Notes: generated by a model not told the origin, from the letters alone. A stretch of 64,000 bases of DNA from Prevotellaceae bacterium (GCA_031258195.1 JAIRNF010000039.1:62001-126000), one strand, 5' to 3'. Counted from the stretch's first letter, positions 45,546 through 55,007 are shown. Numbers and translations are program-made.

Positions 45546-46098
45546 ATGGATAAGGCGGAAATACTAAAAACGATTACCGATTTTTGGAATGATAGATATG
45601 CTCAATCCGGTTATATATATGGTGATGAGCCCAATCTCTTTTTTAAGCATGTTATTAGTAGCCTACAGCCCGGTAGTGTATTGATACCTGCCGCAGGAGA
45701 GGGGAGAGATGCTGTTTATGCGGCATTATTAGGATGGGAGGTGGACGCGTTCGATTTAAGCAGCGAAGGGCAAAAAAGGCGTTGGAGCTTGCTGCCCGGA
45801 AAAATGTACATGTTAATTTTGATGTACTTAATGCGCTGTTTTCTATAAGCGCATGGTTGATAGGCTTAAGTCCGGTGGAATGCTTATTGTCGAGGCGTTT
45901 AACCCTATTCAAAATGGTGGGTCATCAGGTGGACTAAAAGACTTTAAGCTGTTTATCAGTAAGCATGATTTGGCGGCCTACTTTTCTTCGTTAGAGTGCG
46001 TTCAGAATGAGCATTTAGTGCTAGAAATAAAAGAGGGAGAAGGGCGTGTTGGGATAGCAAATATTGTTCGGTATGTTGGAGTCCGCAGTAATTTGTAA
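45546..46098 (+). pseudogene. Class I SAM-dependent methyltransferase (TPMT/TehB-like), frameshift plus internal deletion
   Basis: Frame 1 has ITDFWNDRYAQSGYIYGDEPNLF and the SAM-binding loop VLIPAAGEGRDAVYAALLGW, then DLSSEGQ, after which a run of A6 is one base short; the next frame continues KKALELAARKNVHVNFDVLNA. Directly after this the sequence jumps to a third frame, YKRMVDRLKSGGMLIVEAFNP, which lies about 35-45 residues later in relatives. So the core motif III-IV region is deleted near 45830-45850. The remaining frame runs to the stop at 46098. Not functional as a methyltransferase. Confidence 0.85.
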
Positions 46099-46240
46099 GT
46101 GCTATTGGCTCATATCATTATCGTTCGGCAGGATTTTATGCAAGCAGATAGAGAGTATTGGCTATTACAACCTGGCATAATATAGCTATAATTCGTAAAG
46201 TATTAATGTTTATCGAATTATACATATTCCAAAAAATTCG

Positions 46241-46248
46241 TAAGTTTG
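46241..46248 (+). promoter_or_regulatory. -7 element upstream of plsY
   Basis: TAAGTTTG matches TAnnTTTG. The track's TTG start (46246) lies inside this element, so translation most likely begins at the ATG at 46264. Confidence 0.5.
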
Positions 46249-46263
46249 CCGAAACTTCTTAGA

Positions 46264-46929
46264 ATGGATATTGCTATAGATATACTTCTTGTGGTAGTAG
46301 CCTATCTGTTAGGTTCTATTTCTAATGCTATTTGGATCGGTAAGCGGTTTTACGGTATCGATGTGCGCCAATACGGTAGTAGGAATGCCGGTGCAACAAA
46401 CGTACTACGGACGTTAGGTTGGAAAGCGGCACTACCTGTGTTCTTGCTTGATATGCTAAAAGGTGTGCTGGCAGTGCTGCTGGTTAGGTTTACTACCTAT
46501 ATTCCCGATACAAATCCTTGTGTAGGCTATCAGATAGCGTTGGGTGCGGCGGTATTTATCGGTCATATCTTCCCGATATTCGCAAGGTTTAAAGGTGGTA
46601 AAGGGGTTGCAACCATGACAGGCGTTCTGCTCTCTATGCACCCATATGCCTTGCTTATTGCGTTTGCAGTATGGCTGCTGGTTTTTCTGCCGACACGCTA
46701 CGTATCGCTTAGCTCTATTTGTGCCAGTATCGCGTTCCCGATAGCGGTAATTGTCGTATTCGGTATGTTTTTAGACCCCGCTGAAACGCTAACAATGAAG
46801 ATTTTTAGCATTGCCATGTGTCTTATCATTATCCACACTCATCGCACCAACATTAAACGGTTGATGAAAGGCGAGGAATCTAAAACGGTATTTAAGAAGA
46901 GGGTAGAGCCGCCGCCTAAGGCAAAGTAA
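46264..46929 (+). CDS. plsY: Glycerol-3-phosphate acyltransferase PlsY
   Basis: 221 residues from ATG 46264. Five membrane helices; the three conserved motifs are seen in order: LLGSISNAIWIGK, GSRNAGATNVLRTLGWK (phosphate-binding), and GHIFPIFARFKGGKGVATMTG (active-site region). It transfers acyl groups from acyl-phosphate to glycerol 3-phosphate, the first step of phospholipid synthesis. The C-terminal tail (KTVFKKRVEPPPKAK) is basic and proline-rich, slightly longer than usual. Intact. Confidence 0.95.
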   Translation: MDIAIDILLVVVAYLLGSISNAIWIGKRFYGIDVRQYGSRNAGATNVLRTLGWKAALPVFLLDMLKGVLAVLLVRFTTYIPDTNPCVGYQIALGAAVFIGHIFPIFARFKGGKGVATMTGVLLSMHPYALLIAFAVWLLVFLPTRYVSLSSICASIAFPIAVIVVFGMFLDPAETLTMKIFSIAMCLIIIHTHRTNIKRLMKGEESKTVFKKRVEPPPKAK

Positions 46930-46952
46930 TTTTATACGATTAAAAGTATTTC

Positions 46953-48089
46953 TTAATACTCGCTTAGCCCGGAAATATTGGCATATAGCTGGCAATGTGC
47001 CATTGAGTTTACTCTAATTTTTTCTCCTTTTACGGTTATAAAGGTATCATAGCTCACCTCGAATGTGAGTTTTTTTCCTGTAGCCCATTGCGGACGTTCC
47101 ACTTGCACGAGATACGCAGGCATACAAAAGTGTTCGGTATTGCTATCTTTACCTGTTTCGTAAACGGGCTGTAGCGATATTATAGAAAGCTTTTCTCCGT
47201 TCAGCTTTACGGTGATATCCTTTTCCTCGAGCGTAGGGGCAATATCCAGCTTTTCATATATTTGCCCCGCAATCATCTGTTTTGAGGTATAATCTTCCTC
47301 CGGAAGTAAAGCCTTTGGTAATACCATTGGGCGGAAGTAAAGGAAATAGGTGTTATGACCGCCATTGCTGCTCCACGCATGTAGGTTATATACCTCGCCG
47401 TTGCCAATGCGTATATCTAACGTTTCATCTCTATCCACAATCATACGCCATCCCCAGTATTCCAGCGTGCTTATGCCGTAAGTATGATCGTCTGCATAAA
47501 ATGTATTGTAGTCTCGTGCGGGTAGCGTAATGCTGTACTTACCGTTATCGTCGCTCCATACGCCTGTGAAATCAGGGAAATCGTCGGAAGAAACTCTTAT
47601 AAATCCCTTAAACGGCTTACCGTCGAAGTCGGTAAAATGTCCGCTAATGGTGTGGTAGGTACAAGGTATGCTTTTGCTAAAAGTACCTTTGGCACTTTCC
47701 AACCCCAGCTCAATAACATCGGCTCTTCTGGTTCCGGTTTCGGTCGGGCTTTCTATGCGAAAATAACCATTTGCCGCAAGGTATTTTACGTTAGGATCGG
47801 TGCTTTTACCATCTTTTATATCAAAGTTTTTGTCGAAAAACTTATCGCCCTTCTCGTAGGCTTTTACTTTTACCGTAAAGTCTCCTTCGGGTACTTTACC
47901 ATAGGCATGTACAATGGAGCAAAAATAGGTTGTACGGTTTACCTTTTGCCACTCTACCGAATCGGTGGGTACGGCATACCAGTACGCATTCAGGCTGTTA
48001 TTGCCTTCAGAGGGTTCGTACGGATAATTTTTTTGAGCAAATAGTATAGTCCCATTTATTAGAAAGAGTAGCGATAAAAGTTTCTTCAT
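46953..48089 (-). CDS. Secreted protein with carboxypeptidase-regulatory-like domain
   Basis: 378 residues. Signal peptide MKKLLSLLFLINGTILFAQ. The middle contains HTISGHFTDFDGKPFKGFIRV and VWSDDNGKYSITLPARDYNTFYADD, a carboxypeptidase-regulatory-like (CarboxypepD_reg) beta sandwich at about 150-215; flanking regions are also beta-rich with many Trp and Tyr. Specific function unknown; probably periplasmic or surface exposed. Monocistronic, convergent with plsY (23 bp between stops). Confidence 0.75.
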   Translation of the reverse strand: MKKLLSLLFLINGTILFAQKNYPYEPSEGNNSLNAYWYAVPTDSVEWQKVNRTTYFCSIVHAYGKVPEGDFTVKVKAYEKGDKFFDKNFDIKDGKSTDPNVKYLAANGYFRIESPTETGTRRADVIELGLESAKGTFSKSIPCTYHTISGHFTDFDGKPFKGFIRVSSDDFPDFTGVWSDDNGKYSITLPARDYNTFYADDHTYGISTLEYWGWRMIVDRDETLDIRIGNGEVYNLHAWSSNGGHNTYFLYFRPMVLPKALLPEEDYTSKQMIAGQIYEKLDIAPTLEEKDITVKLNGEKLSIISLQPVYETGKDSNTEHFCMPAYLVQVERPQWATGKKLTFEVSYDTFITVKGEKIRVNSMAHCQLYANISGLSEY

Positions 48090-48225
48090 AGCAGAGGTTT
48101 AGTTTAATTGATAAGATATTCTTCTTTCAGTAAGACGTACGTTTTGGCATTTAGCTGCACTAAAGTAGAAATTATTTAGTAAATATGGTTTTATTATAGC
48201 TTTTAAGAACAGTAGTATGGTAAAT

Positions 48226-48261
48226 AAAAAGGACGAACTCCCAATCAGTTCGTCCTTTTCC
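48226..48261. terminator. Hairpin between the TPR/PD40 gene A and the 378-aa gene
   Basis: AAAAGGACGAACT pairs with AGTTCGTCCTTTT (13 bp) around CCCAATC. Downstream of the minus-strand TPR/PD40 gene A, so most likely its terminator. Confidence 0.75.
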
Positions 48262-48338
48262 CCTAAAAAATGTCTATGAAGTGTATTTCGGTTTTTGGGC
48301 AATTTTAATTTTTAGCTGCCGACTAAGCAGCTGTTTAT

Positions 48339-49763
48339 TTATTGTGCTATAGCTTCTGCCACAGAATTGGCAATTAGCTCGTTTTGCTCTGTTGGCTCAA
48401 TAAATGCCGCCGATTTTTTTACTACCTGCATACCTTCTAAAAGCGGGTCTTTTTCGGCAAATTGTACGCGTTTAACCCAGCTGTAGATAGCATCTAAATC
48501 GCCGCCGTTAGGGCGGTCGGATGTAAGGTATCCGCTTTCCGCATCTTCGTCTTGCATGTATGCGTAATCGTTATATATTGTATTAATGGGGTAAGGAAGA
48601 TGCGCCAATGTTTTTGATATAGGTAAACCGTCATCGTTAAGCGTTACGCTGTAAACGTCCATTCCGCCCAAGCCCTTATGTCCGTTAGATGAGAAGGTAA
48701 GTGTATTACCGCTAACATTCGGATATAACTCATCATTTTTGGTGTTTACGCTTAAACCCATGTTAACGGGTTCGCTCCATCCTTTCTTTGTTTTTCTCGA
48801 CATGTAGATATCCATTCCGCCTCTACCGTCGGTAAAGTCTGCCGCAAAGTATAAACGCTCACCGTCTTCGCTCACCGATGGGTGGCAGATAGATGAGAAC
48901 GGTTTATCGTTGAAAATACTTTTTGCATTATCCCATTGTTGTGTTTTTTCGTTATAGCTAAGCTCTACAATGTTAAGGTAGTTGGTTACGATAGGCTCGT
49001 CTTTTTGCAGCCTAACCATTTGGTCTTCTCTGTAATGATTATCGGTATAAATCATCGATTTACCGTTGTTGTAAATGCAAGCCGGACCTGTTTGCAACGT
49101 TCTAGGAACTTTTGCGTAGGGCTTGCTGCTTTTACCGTCGTAAAAATACAGCTCTGCACCTCTAAGCATTGCGGCTTCGTTATTGTCGTTATGAATAAAT
49201 AGAATGCCGTTGTTGAAGCGAGAACACCAGAAGTTAGAACCTTTGGTATTAAAAGGTGCTTTATTTACGGCAGCGGTAGTCATAGACGGTAGGTTGCCGT
49301 ACTGCTCTAAACCTTGAAGCAGGTTTTGCAGCGGCTGGTAGCCTCTGTGAGAAGCCGAATAACCGTTGAACTGTTTAGCAACGTCAGCAGCACGCTGTAA
49401 CTTTTCGAGGCGAATCAGCGTATTTACATAGTCGCATGCAAACTGAGGCGTATAGGCAGCCATGTTACGCACTATTACCGCACCAAAACGCTTTTCTGCT
49501 TCTTTGTACTTACGGATATTGTACATAGCAGAAGCAAGTTTGATATTTACTCTATCATAAGTAAGCAAATCGATAGACTTATCGCTTAGTATCGATAAGT
49601 ATTCGTTCTCAGCTTCGGCAAATCGTTGCATTGTAACGTAACTGTCCGCTATTTTTTCGCGCGTAAGCTGGTCGTAGTTTTGTTTAGCATTTGCAGGCAT
49701 TAAGGCTAGGCTGAAAAGTGCTAGGATAAGCGATTGACGTAATAGAGTTCTCATAATATTCAT
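48339..49763 (-). CDS. TPR/PD40 (WD40-like) surface protein, paralogue A
   Basis: 475 residues from ATG 49763, chosen because a signal peptide follows (RTLLRQSLILALFSLALMPANA) and because a -7 element lies at 49832-49839, beyond the track start. TPR-like helices (about 30-140: ADSYVTMQRFAEAENEYLSIL) lead into a PD40 beta-propeller with CHPSVSEDGERLYFAADF, GMDIYMSRK, and TFSSNGHKGLGGMDVYSV repeats. It lacks the C-terminal OmpA domain of paralogue C. Similar to the PorE/OmpA-PD40 group of Bacteroidota envelope proteins. Likely periplasmic. Confidence 0.82.
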   Translation of the reverse strand: MNIMRTLLRQSLILALFSLALMPANAKQNYDQLTREKIADSYVTMQRFAEAENEYLSILSDKSIDLLTYDRVNIKLASAMYNIRKYKEAEKRFGAVIVRNMAAYTPQFACDYVNTLIRLEKLQRAADVAKQFNGYSASHRGYQPLQNLLQGLEQYGNLPSMTTAAVNKAPFNTKGSNFWCSRFNNGILFIHNDNNEAAMLRGAELYFYDGKSSKPYAKVPRTLQTGPACIYNNGKSMIYTDNHYREDQMVRLQKDEPIVTNYLNIVELSYNEKTQQWDNAKSIFNDKPFSSICHPSVSEDGERLYFAADFTDGRGGMDIYMSRKTKKGWSEPVNMGLSVNTKNDELYPNVSGNTLTFSSNGHKGLGGMDVYSVTLNDDGLPISKTLAHLPYPINTIYNDYAYMQDEDAESGYLTSDRPNGGDLDAIYSWVKRVQFAEKDPLLEGMQVVKKSAAFIEPTEQNELIANSVAEAIAQ

Positions 49764-49831
49764 GTATAAAAGTACTTTATTGCTAGAATATAAGGATATG
49801 TTTCTACGCTGCTGCTTCAGCGTTTTCAATA

Positions 49832-49839
49832 CAAATCTA
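49832..49839 (-). promoter_or_regulatory. -7 element upstream of paralogue A
   Basis: Minus-strand TAGATTTG matches TAnnTTTG, about 69 bp upstream of ATG 49763. The rest of 49840-50035 is AT-rich with no gene seen. Confidence 0.4.
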
Positions 49840-50035
49840 GCAAATAAGTATTTTAATGCCTAAATCATTTTTCGAAAATTAACGTTCGATAAGAATTTGT
49901 GTTTTGATTAAAATATTGGTTATTAGTATTATGTGTGTTTAATGGACGTTAAATCGAAAGGGTATTTTTAACTTTGATTAGCATTAATTAGCTGTTAAAT
50001 TTTTTTTATGCCGCATATATTTTCTCTATAGGCAT

Positions 50036-50065
50036 AAAAAACGCGGCCAATCAAGCTGCGTTTTT
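50036..50065 (-). terminator. Hairpin terminator after paralogue B
   Basis: AAAAAACGCGG pairs imperfectly with CTGCGTTTTT around CCAATCAAG, immediately downstream of the minus-strand paralogue B. Confidence 0.65.
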
Positions 50066-50106
50066 ACGGTTTGGGGATAATGTTTTTCTCTTGTGCTTAT
50101 TTCTGG

Positions 50107-51480
50107 TTATTTTTTCTCTATTGTGTTCGGATTTGGGCGGGCTGTAATAGCCGCTTTTGGAAAAAGCGTATTGTCCGGGAGTTCCTCTTCCTCTTCTACC
50201 CATTCGTATATGGTATCAAGGTTGCGCCCCTCGGGTCTGTCAGACGAAAAGTAACCCTTTGCATCCGTGTTGTGTGTAAAGGCATAGTCGTTATATATGG
50301 TATTAATCGGATAAGGCATATGAACCAGCGTTTCCGGTATAGGCATTCCGCTCGAATCCAACTCAACGTAGTAGATATCCATACCGCCTAAACCTTCGTG
50401 ACCGTTCGACACAAAGTACAGCCTGTTTTGATAAATGTAAGGATACATCTCGTCATAGCTGGTATTAACGTAGCTGCCCAGATTTATCGGTTTACTCCAG
50501 CCTTTGCCCACTCTGCCGCACATGTAGATATCCATTCTGCCGACAGCATCGTCAAAGTTTGCGGAGAAGTACATGCGCTTTCCATCGTCTGTAACTGAAG
50601 GGTGACAGGTTGAGTACATCGTCTTATCCTTAAAAACGTCTTTAGGGTTCTCCCACATTTCGGTTTTAGGATTATAGTTTAGTTCTATGAGCCGAAGTGG
50701 GTTTGTTATAAGCCGTTGATCTTTCAACTCGCGCACAAAACCTTTTCCGAGGTAACGATTATCGGTATAGATAATCAGGTTGTTGGTTTTATCAAAAACA
50801 CCCGGTCCGGCTTGTAATGTGTGCGGTATTTTATTATACACTTCGCTTTTGTTACCATCGTATAGGTAGAACTGCGCGCCTTTAACCAGCGATCTCTCGT
50901 CGTTATCGTGATGCACGAATATAAGCCCGTTGGTATAATGTGTAGCAGCATAGTTCGAACCCGGTACGTTAATAGGAGAGTTGGTTACTTTATAAGGTAC
51001 AACAGCAGGCAAGTTAGTCTGATATTCTAAGCCCGCTCTAAGGTTTTGCAGCGGTTTGTATAGCTTATAAAGCGGATTTTGACTGAAAATTTCTGCTACG
51101 TCTATTGCCCGTTGGTATTTTCCTAAACGAATAAGTGTGGAAACGTAAGCTGTACCGAACTCTGGTGTAAATGCTTTTTTATTACGTACGAATACGGTTT
51201 CAAAGCGTTTATCTGCTTCCGAGTATCTACGGGTATTATAAAGGGTAGCTGCCAGTTTAATGTTAACCCGGTCGTAGCTTATTATATCAATTGAGCCGCT
51301 ACTCAGTACATCCATATATTCAACTTCAGCATTACCGTACTCTTGTATGGTAGCGCAAAGGTCTCCGCGTTTCTCGCTAGCTGTGGGGTTTATTTTCTTT
51401 TGGGCTTCTGCTATCGGGGAAAAGCTTAGAACGAAAAATAGCAATGCTAGAGTGATGCGTATTAAAATTAAATTTGCCAT
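50107..51480 (-). CDS. TPR/PD40 (WD40-like) surface protein, paralogue B
   Basis: 457 residues. Signal peptide (LALLFFVLSFSPIAEAQ), TPR-like region (DLCATIQEYGNAEVEYMDVL and YDRVNIKLAATLYNTRRYSEA), then a PD40 propeller with CHPSVTDDGKRMYFSANF, GRMDIYMCGR, and YFVSNGHEGLGGMDIYYV. Very close in layout to paralogue A, and like it ends soon after SSDRPEGRNLDTIYEWVEEE without an OmpA domain. Own transcription unit, separated from C by 560 bp. Role unknown. Confidence 0.82.
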   Translation of the reverse strand: MANLILIRITLALLFFVLSFSPIAEAQKKINPTASEKRGDLCATIQEYGNAEVEYMDVLSSGSIDIISYDRVNIKLAATLYNTRRYSEADKRFETVFVRNKKAFTPEFGTAYVSTLIRLGKYQRAIDVAEIFSQNPLYKLYKPLQNLRAGLEYQTNLPAVVPYKVTNSPINVPGSNYAATHYTNGLIFVHHDNDERSLVKGAQFYLYDGNKSEVYNKIPHTLQAGPGVFDKTNNLIIYTDNRYLGKGFVRELKDQRLITNPLRLIELNYNPKTEMWENPKDVFKDKTMYSTCHPSVTDDGKRMYFSANFDDAVGRMDIYMCGRVGKGWSKPINLGSYVNTSYDEMYPYIYQNRLYFVSNGHEGLGGMDIYYVELDSSGMPIPETLVHMPYPINTIYNDYAFTHNTDAKGYFSSDRPEGRNLDTIYEWVEEEEELPDNTLFPKAAITARPNPNTIEKK

Positions 51481-51885
51481 ATATAATTGTATATGAACGA
51501 ACTAAATTGTATTTTAATGCGTGGCTATTTTATAAGCAAGCATAAAAATAAGCGGTTAATGGCTTAGCTAAAGAAAACCCAATTTTAAAAATACAATAAA
51601 ATCTTTTATGTAAACGTATAAATACTGATTTTATTTATTTTACTAAGATAGCTCAGCCTTTATCGTCCATAAAATATTTAACATTCTTTAACCTTATTGC
51701 TTCGCTATATATCACAGAGTATATTATTTACTATATTGATTATTAATGTATAATATGAAGTTGCTTTAAATAATATAGTGAAATTTCTGCTATTTTGAGA
51801 TTTAACTGTTTTTTAAGGGGTAAATTTAAAAAAACTGCTACTAATCTGTTAAGTATATAATGTACATTAGGGTGTGATACAAATA

Positions 51886-52014
51886 AAAAGGCTGTCTAAA
51901 AAGTTTCTATTTTCTTGTCATGTCGAACGGATGTGAGACATCCGCCTATAAAACAGCAGATTCCGCCTTTCAGTCGGAATGACATAATTGTTAACTTTTT
52001 AGACAGCCTCTTTT
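51886..52014. repeat. Intergenic repeat with 20-bp terminal inverted repeats
   Basis: AAAAGAGGCTGTCTAAAAAGTT-type ends: AAAAGGCTGTCTAAAAAGTT at 51886 and AACTTTTTAGACAGCCTCTTTT at the other end. Inside is a degenerate relative of the GTCATTTCGACC element (CTTGTCATGTCGAACGG ... CAGTCGGAATGACATAA). It is just downstream of paralogue C and may act as its terminator. The rest of 51481-51885 is AT-rich with no gene seen. Confidence 0.75.
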
Positions 52015-52040
52015 GAACTTACTCTAAAAGAAAAGTATGT

Positions 52041-53816
52041 TTATTCTAAAATCTTTATTTCTGCCTTACGCGCAGGAGCCAGCTTGGCTTTTAAGTCTTT
52101 TGCATCGTTAACCTGTTCCTCCTCATCAAGCTGTAGTTGACCTTTACCTATAACCTCGATGGCATCGTCGGGGTAACCATTTTTTGCTAAGTATTCTTTC
52201 ACTACCTCTGCTCTTCGATGCGACAATTCTTGGTTGCTGTCGCTCGACCCTATTGCATCGGCATAGCCTAAAACAAGAATTCTAGGGGTATCGCCATCTA
52301 ACGATTCAATAAAAGCATCTATAATAGCTAACGCCTCTTTCGATAGTGTGCGGCTGTTAAATCCGTAGTAAACAGTAGTATCGGGGGTAGTTCTGCCGGC
52401 AATTAAATCTTTTGCTACATCTTCGGGCACTATCTCTCTAACTTGCGCCAGCTGCGCCGGGCGCTCTATTGTGGGTTTAACGGGAGCCAGAACAGGTTTA
52501 GGTTGCTCTTTCTTTACTTCAACTTTAGGCGTAACACGTTTTGCCCACACATAGATAGCATCAAGATCATTGCCGTTTGGGCGGTCGGAGCTGAAGTAGC
52601 CGCCGGTTGCCTTATCGTACATATACGCATAATCGTTGTAAACCGTATTGATAGGATAAGGCATATGTTCTAGCGTACCGCCGATAGGAAGCCCTTCTTC
52701 GTCTAACATTACGGAGTAGATATCCATTCCGCCAAAACCGTCGTGTCCGTTAGAGGTAAAGCAAAGAATATTGTCATATACATTCGGGTATAGCTCTTCG
52801 CCTACTGTATTTATAACGCTGCCAAGGTTAACAGGCGTATCCCATGCGCCTTTTGCGTTTTTACGCGACATATACAGGTCCGAACCTCCGCGAGAATCGG
52901 AAAAATCGGCAGAGAAGTACAAGTGTTGCCCATCATCGCTTAAAGCAGGATGGCAGATAGAATTTTCGTTTTTATTCTTAAACAGTTCTTTGGCATTTTC
53001 CCAAGTCTGCTTTTTCTCGTTATACTTTAGCTCCATAAGACGAAGCGAGTTGGTAATAATTTTTTGATCTTTCATCGAACGAACCATCTTGTTATCTCTA
53101 AAGCGGTTGTCGGTATAGATCATCGTGCTGCTGTCACGAGAAAATGTAGCCGGACCAGCCTGCATGGTTTGCGGAATATTGGTGTATAGCTGGCTGTTTC
53201 TTCCGTCGAAGTAGTAGAACTCGGCGCCTTTAATCATTGCTTTTTCATCTGAGCCAATGTGGATAAACATAATGCCATCCTCGTAGCGTGTACACCAAAA
53301 GGTTGATCCCGGTTGGTTAAACGGAGCCTTGGTAACGGCAACGCTTGATGTATCGGGGTTATTGCCCCAGTACTTTGCGCCTTCGGCTAAGTTGAGTATA
53401 GCCTTGTCGCTCGAAAACGGATGCTGCTTGGTTAAACGATCGGCTATCTCAATAGCGCGTTCGTTCTTGTCGTTACGGATAAGCGTAGTCAGAAATGCGG
53501 CAACCTGTTCAGGTGTAAATGCGCCAAGGTTATGGGCTGCTTTCTCAAAGTAATTTTCAGCCATTTCATAGCTACGCGTGGAGTAGTAAACGTTGGCGAG
53601 CTTAATGCTAACCCTGTCTTTTTCTGCCGGATCGATCTTCTTTTTTCCCAGAATTGCTTTATACTCCTCTTCAGCTTTGGCAAAATCTTGGTAGCTTACG
53701 TAAGTATCGGCTTTCTTCTCCGCCCCCGATAGCTTTGGTTGCTGCGCCTGTGCTGTTAAAGTGGTTATTAGTATAAAAATGTTGGCAATTAGTAATGCTC
53801 GTAAAGTTCTGTGCAT
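52041..53816 (-). CDS. TPR/PD40/OmpA family protein, paralogue C
   Basis: 591 residues. Signal peptide ending TAQAQ, TPR-like helices (EKKADTYVSYQDFAKAEEEYKAIL), PD40 propeller with CHPALSDDGQHLYFSADF and CFTSNGHDGFGGMDIYSV, a proline/lysine linker (KKEQPKPVLAPVKPTIERP), then an OmpA peptidoglycan-binding domain with ILVLGYADAIGSSDSNQELS and RRAEVVKEYLAKNG. This is the TPR-propeller-OmpA order of PorE of the type IX secretion system, but without the CRD domain of PorE between propeller and OmpA. Probably the ancestral copy from which A and B lost the OmpA part. Confidence 0.88.
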   Translation of the reverse strand: MHRTLRALLIANIFILITTLTAQAQQPKLSGAEKKADTYVSYQDFAKAEEEYKAILGKKKIDPAEKDRVSIKLANVYYSTRSYEMAENYFEKAAHNLGAFTPEQVAAFLTTLIRNDKNERAIEIADRLTKQHPFSSDKAILNLAEGAKYWGNNPDTSSVAVTKAPFNQPGSTFWCTRYEDGIMFIHIGSDEKAMIKGAEFYYFDGRNSQLYTNIPQTMQAGPATFSRDSSTMIYTDNRFRDNKMVRSMKDQKIITNSLRLMELKYNEKKQTWENAKELFKNKNENSICHPALSDDGQHLYFSADFSDSRGGSDLYMSRKNAKGAWDTPVNLGSVINTVGEELYPNVYDNILCFTSNGHDGFGGMDIYSVMLDEEGLPIGGTLEHMPYPINTVYNDYAYMYDKATGGYFSSDRPNGNDLDAIYVWAKRVTPKVEVKKEQPKPVLAPVKPTIERPAQLAQVREIVPEDVAKDLIAGRTTPDTTVYYGFNSRTLSKEALAIIDAFIESLDGDTPRILVLGYADAIGSSDSNQELSHRRAEVVKEYLAKNGYPDDAIEVIGKGQLQLDEEEQVNDAKDLKAKLAPARKAEIKILE

Positions 53817-54109
53817 AGCTATAGTATTTTTGTATTATGGTACGATTTGACTTAAAATAGAATTAAAAAGCCCCTCTTTTTTACAAGTTAGGCGTATGAT
53901 TGACTTATTTTATATACGAAGATACGCTATCTATCAAGTATTTAGCCTGAAATTAACCCATCTTAACCGTTACGAAAAGGAGTAAGCAGGTTGCGTTGAT
54001 GGATTATTTACTTAAAAACAGCCAATTAGGTTTGATAATGCGTTGTTAAAAGCCTATTTTAATTTTAGACTTTTTAGCTCTGAAGGAGCGGCAGGATTTA
54101 CCGATGGTA

Positions 54110-54985
54110 TTAAGGCTTCAACTTAAAGTATGCTGCCGGATCTTTATCAATATACCGTAGTGAATTTTGGGGCTTATCGAAGTTGAAGCCTCTCCACATA
54201 TAAATGGAGCTTAACTTTGAGTTATCGTAGCAGTAAAGGTAGTGTAGCAAGCTGTTGTTCGATAAGTCAAGCGATCTTAGTAAGTTTCTGTTACAGTATA
54301 AATTTTTTAAAGCCGTGTTGTTCGATAGGTTTATGCTGTTAAGCTTATTCGACGAGCAATCTAAGGCTACAAGCCGCGTATTGTTAGAAATATCCAGCGT
54401 TTTTAGGTTGTTAAAGCAGCAAATTAGTATACTTAGTTCGGTGTTATTTGTAAGATTCAGTTCGGTTAGCTGGTTGCCGCAACAGTCTAGTTCGGTTAAA
54501 GCCGTGTTATTCGATAGGTTTAGCGTATCTAGCCGGTTAATGCCACAAGCCAGGTTAGTAAGCACCGCATTGTTTTCTAAGTTAAGCTTGGTAATCTTAT
54601 TCTCCCTGCAGCTTAACCGTGTAAGCTTAGCGTTTTTTGATAGATCTAGACTTGTTATATTGCTACCGCTACAGTTTAGCATGGTTAAGTTGGTAAAATA
54701 CTCTATTCCGTCTAGCGATTCGATGTATGCTCTTTTTATCTTAGCTACAGAATCTAGGTTGTATGTAATGATAAGTTTGGGAGAGTAGCCGTCGTTAAGA
54801 ATATTCATTTCGGCTACCGTTGCGGCCTCATCCGGACTGAGAACGCCGTCGCCGTTAGCGTCAAAGCGTTGGCAGTATTCTTTGAAAATTGGGTCGGTTA
54901 TTTTGTCAAATATGTTGGCGATATCTTGAGCTAGTATGCTAAAAGCGGTAAGCATAAAAAGGCATAGCAGTAAAAATCTTTTCAT
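54110..54985 (-). CDS. Secreted leucine-rich-repeat protein with EF-hand-like motif
   Basis: 291 residues from ATG 54985; the -7 element at 55008-55015 rules out the track start at 55018. Signal peptide MKRFLLLCLFMLTAFSILAQ, then FDANGDGVLSPDEA, a calcium-binding dockerin/EF-hand-like loop, then about nine repeats of 21 residues of the type LTELDCCGNQLTELNLTNNTE. The N-E/D-L and C-x-x-N spacing is that of bacterial (internalin-like) LRRs. The end, after the last repeat, is short with no sorting domain. Probably surface or periplasmic and ligand-binding. Confidence 0.88.
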   Translation of the reverse strand: MKRFLLLCLFMLTAFSILAQDIANIFDKITDPIFKEYCQRFDANGDGVLSPDEAATVAEMNILNDGYSPKLIITYNLDSVAKIKRAYIESLDGIEYFTNLTMLNCSGSNITSLDLSKNAKLTRLSCRENKITKLNLENNAVLTNLACGINRLDTLNLSNNTALTELDCCGNQLTELNLTNNTELSILICCFNNLKTLDISNNTRLVALDCSSNKLNSINLSNNTALKNLYCNRNLLRSLDLSNNSLLHYLYCYDNSKLSSIYMWRGFNFDKPQNSLRYIDKDPAAYFKLKP

Positions 54986-55007
54986 ACTATAATTTTTTAG
55001 AGTCGCG

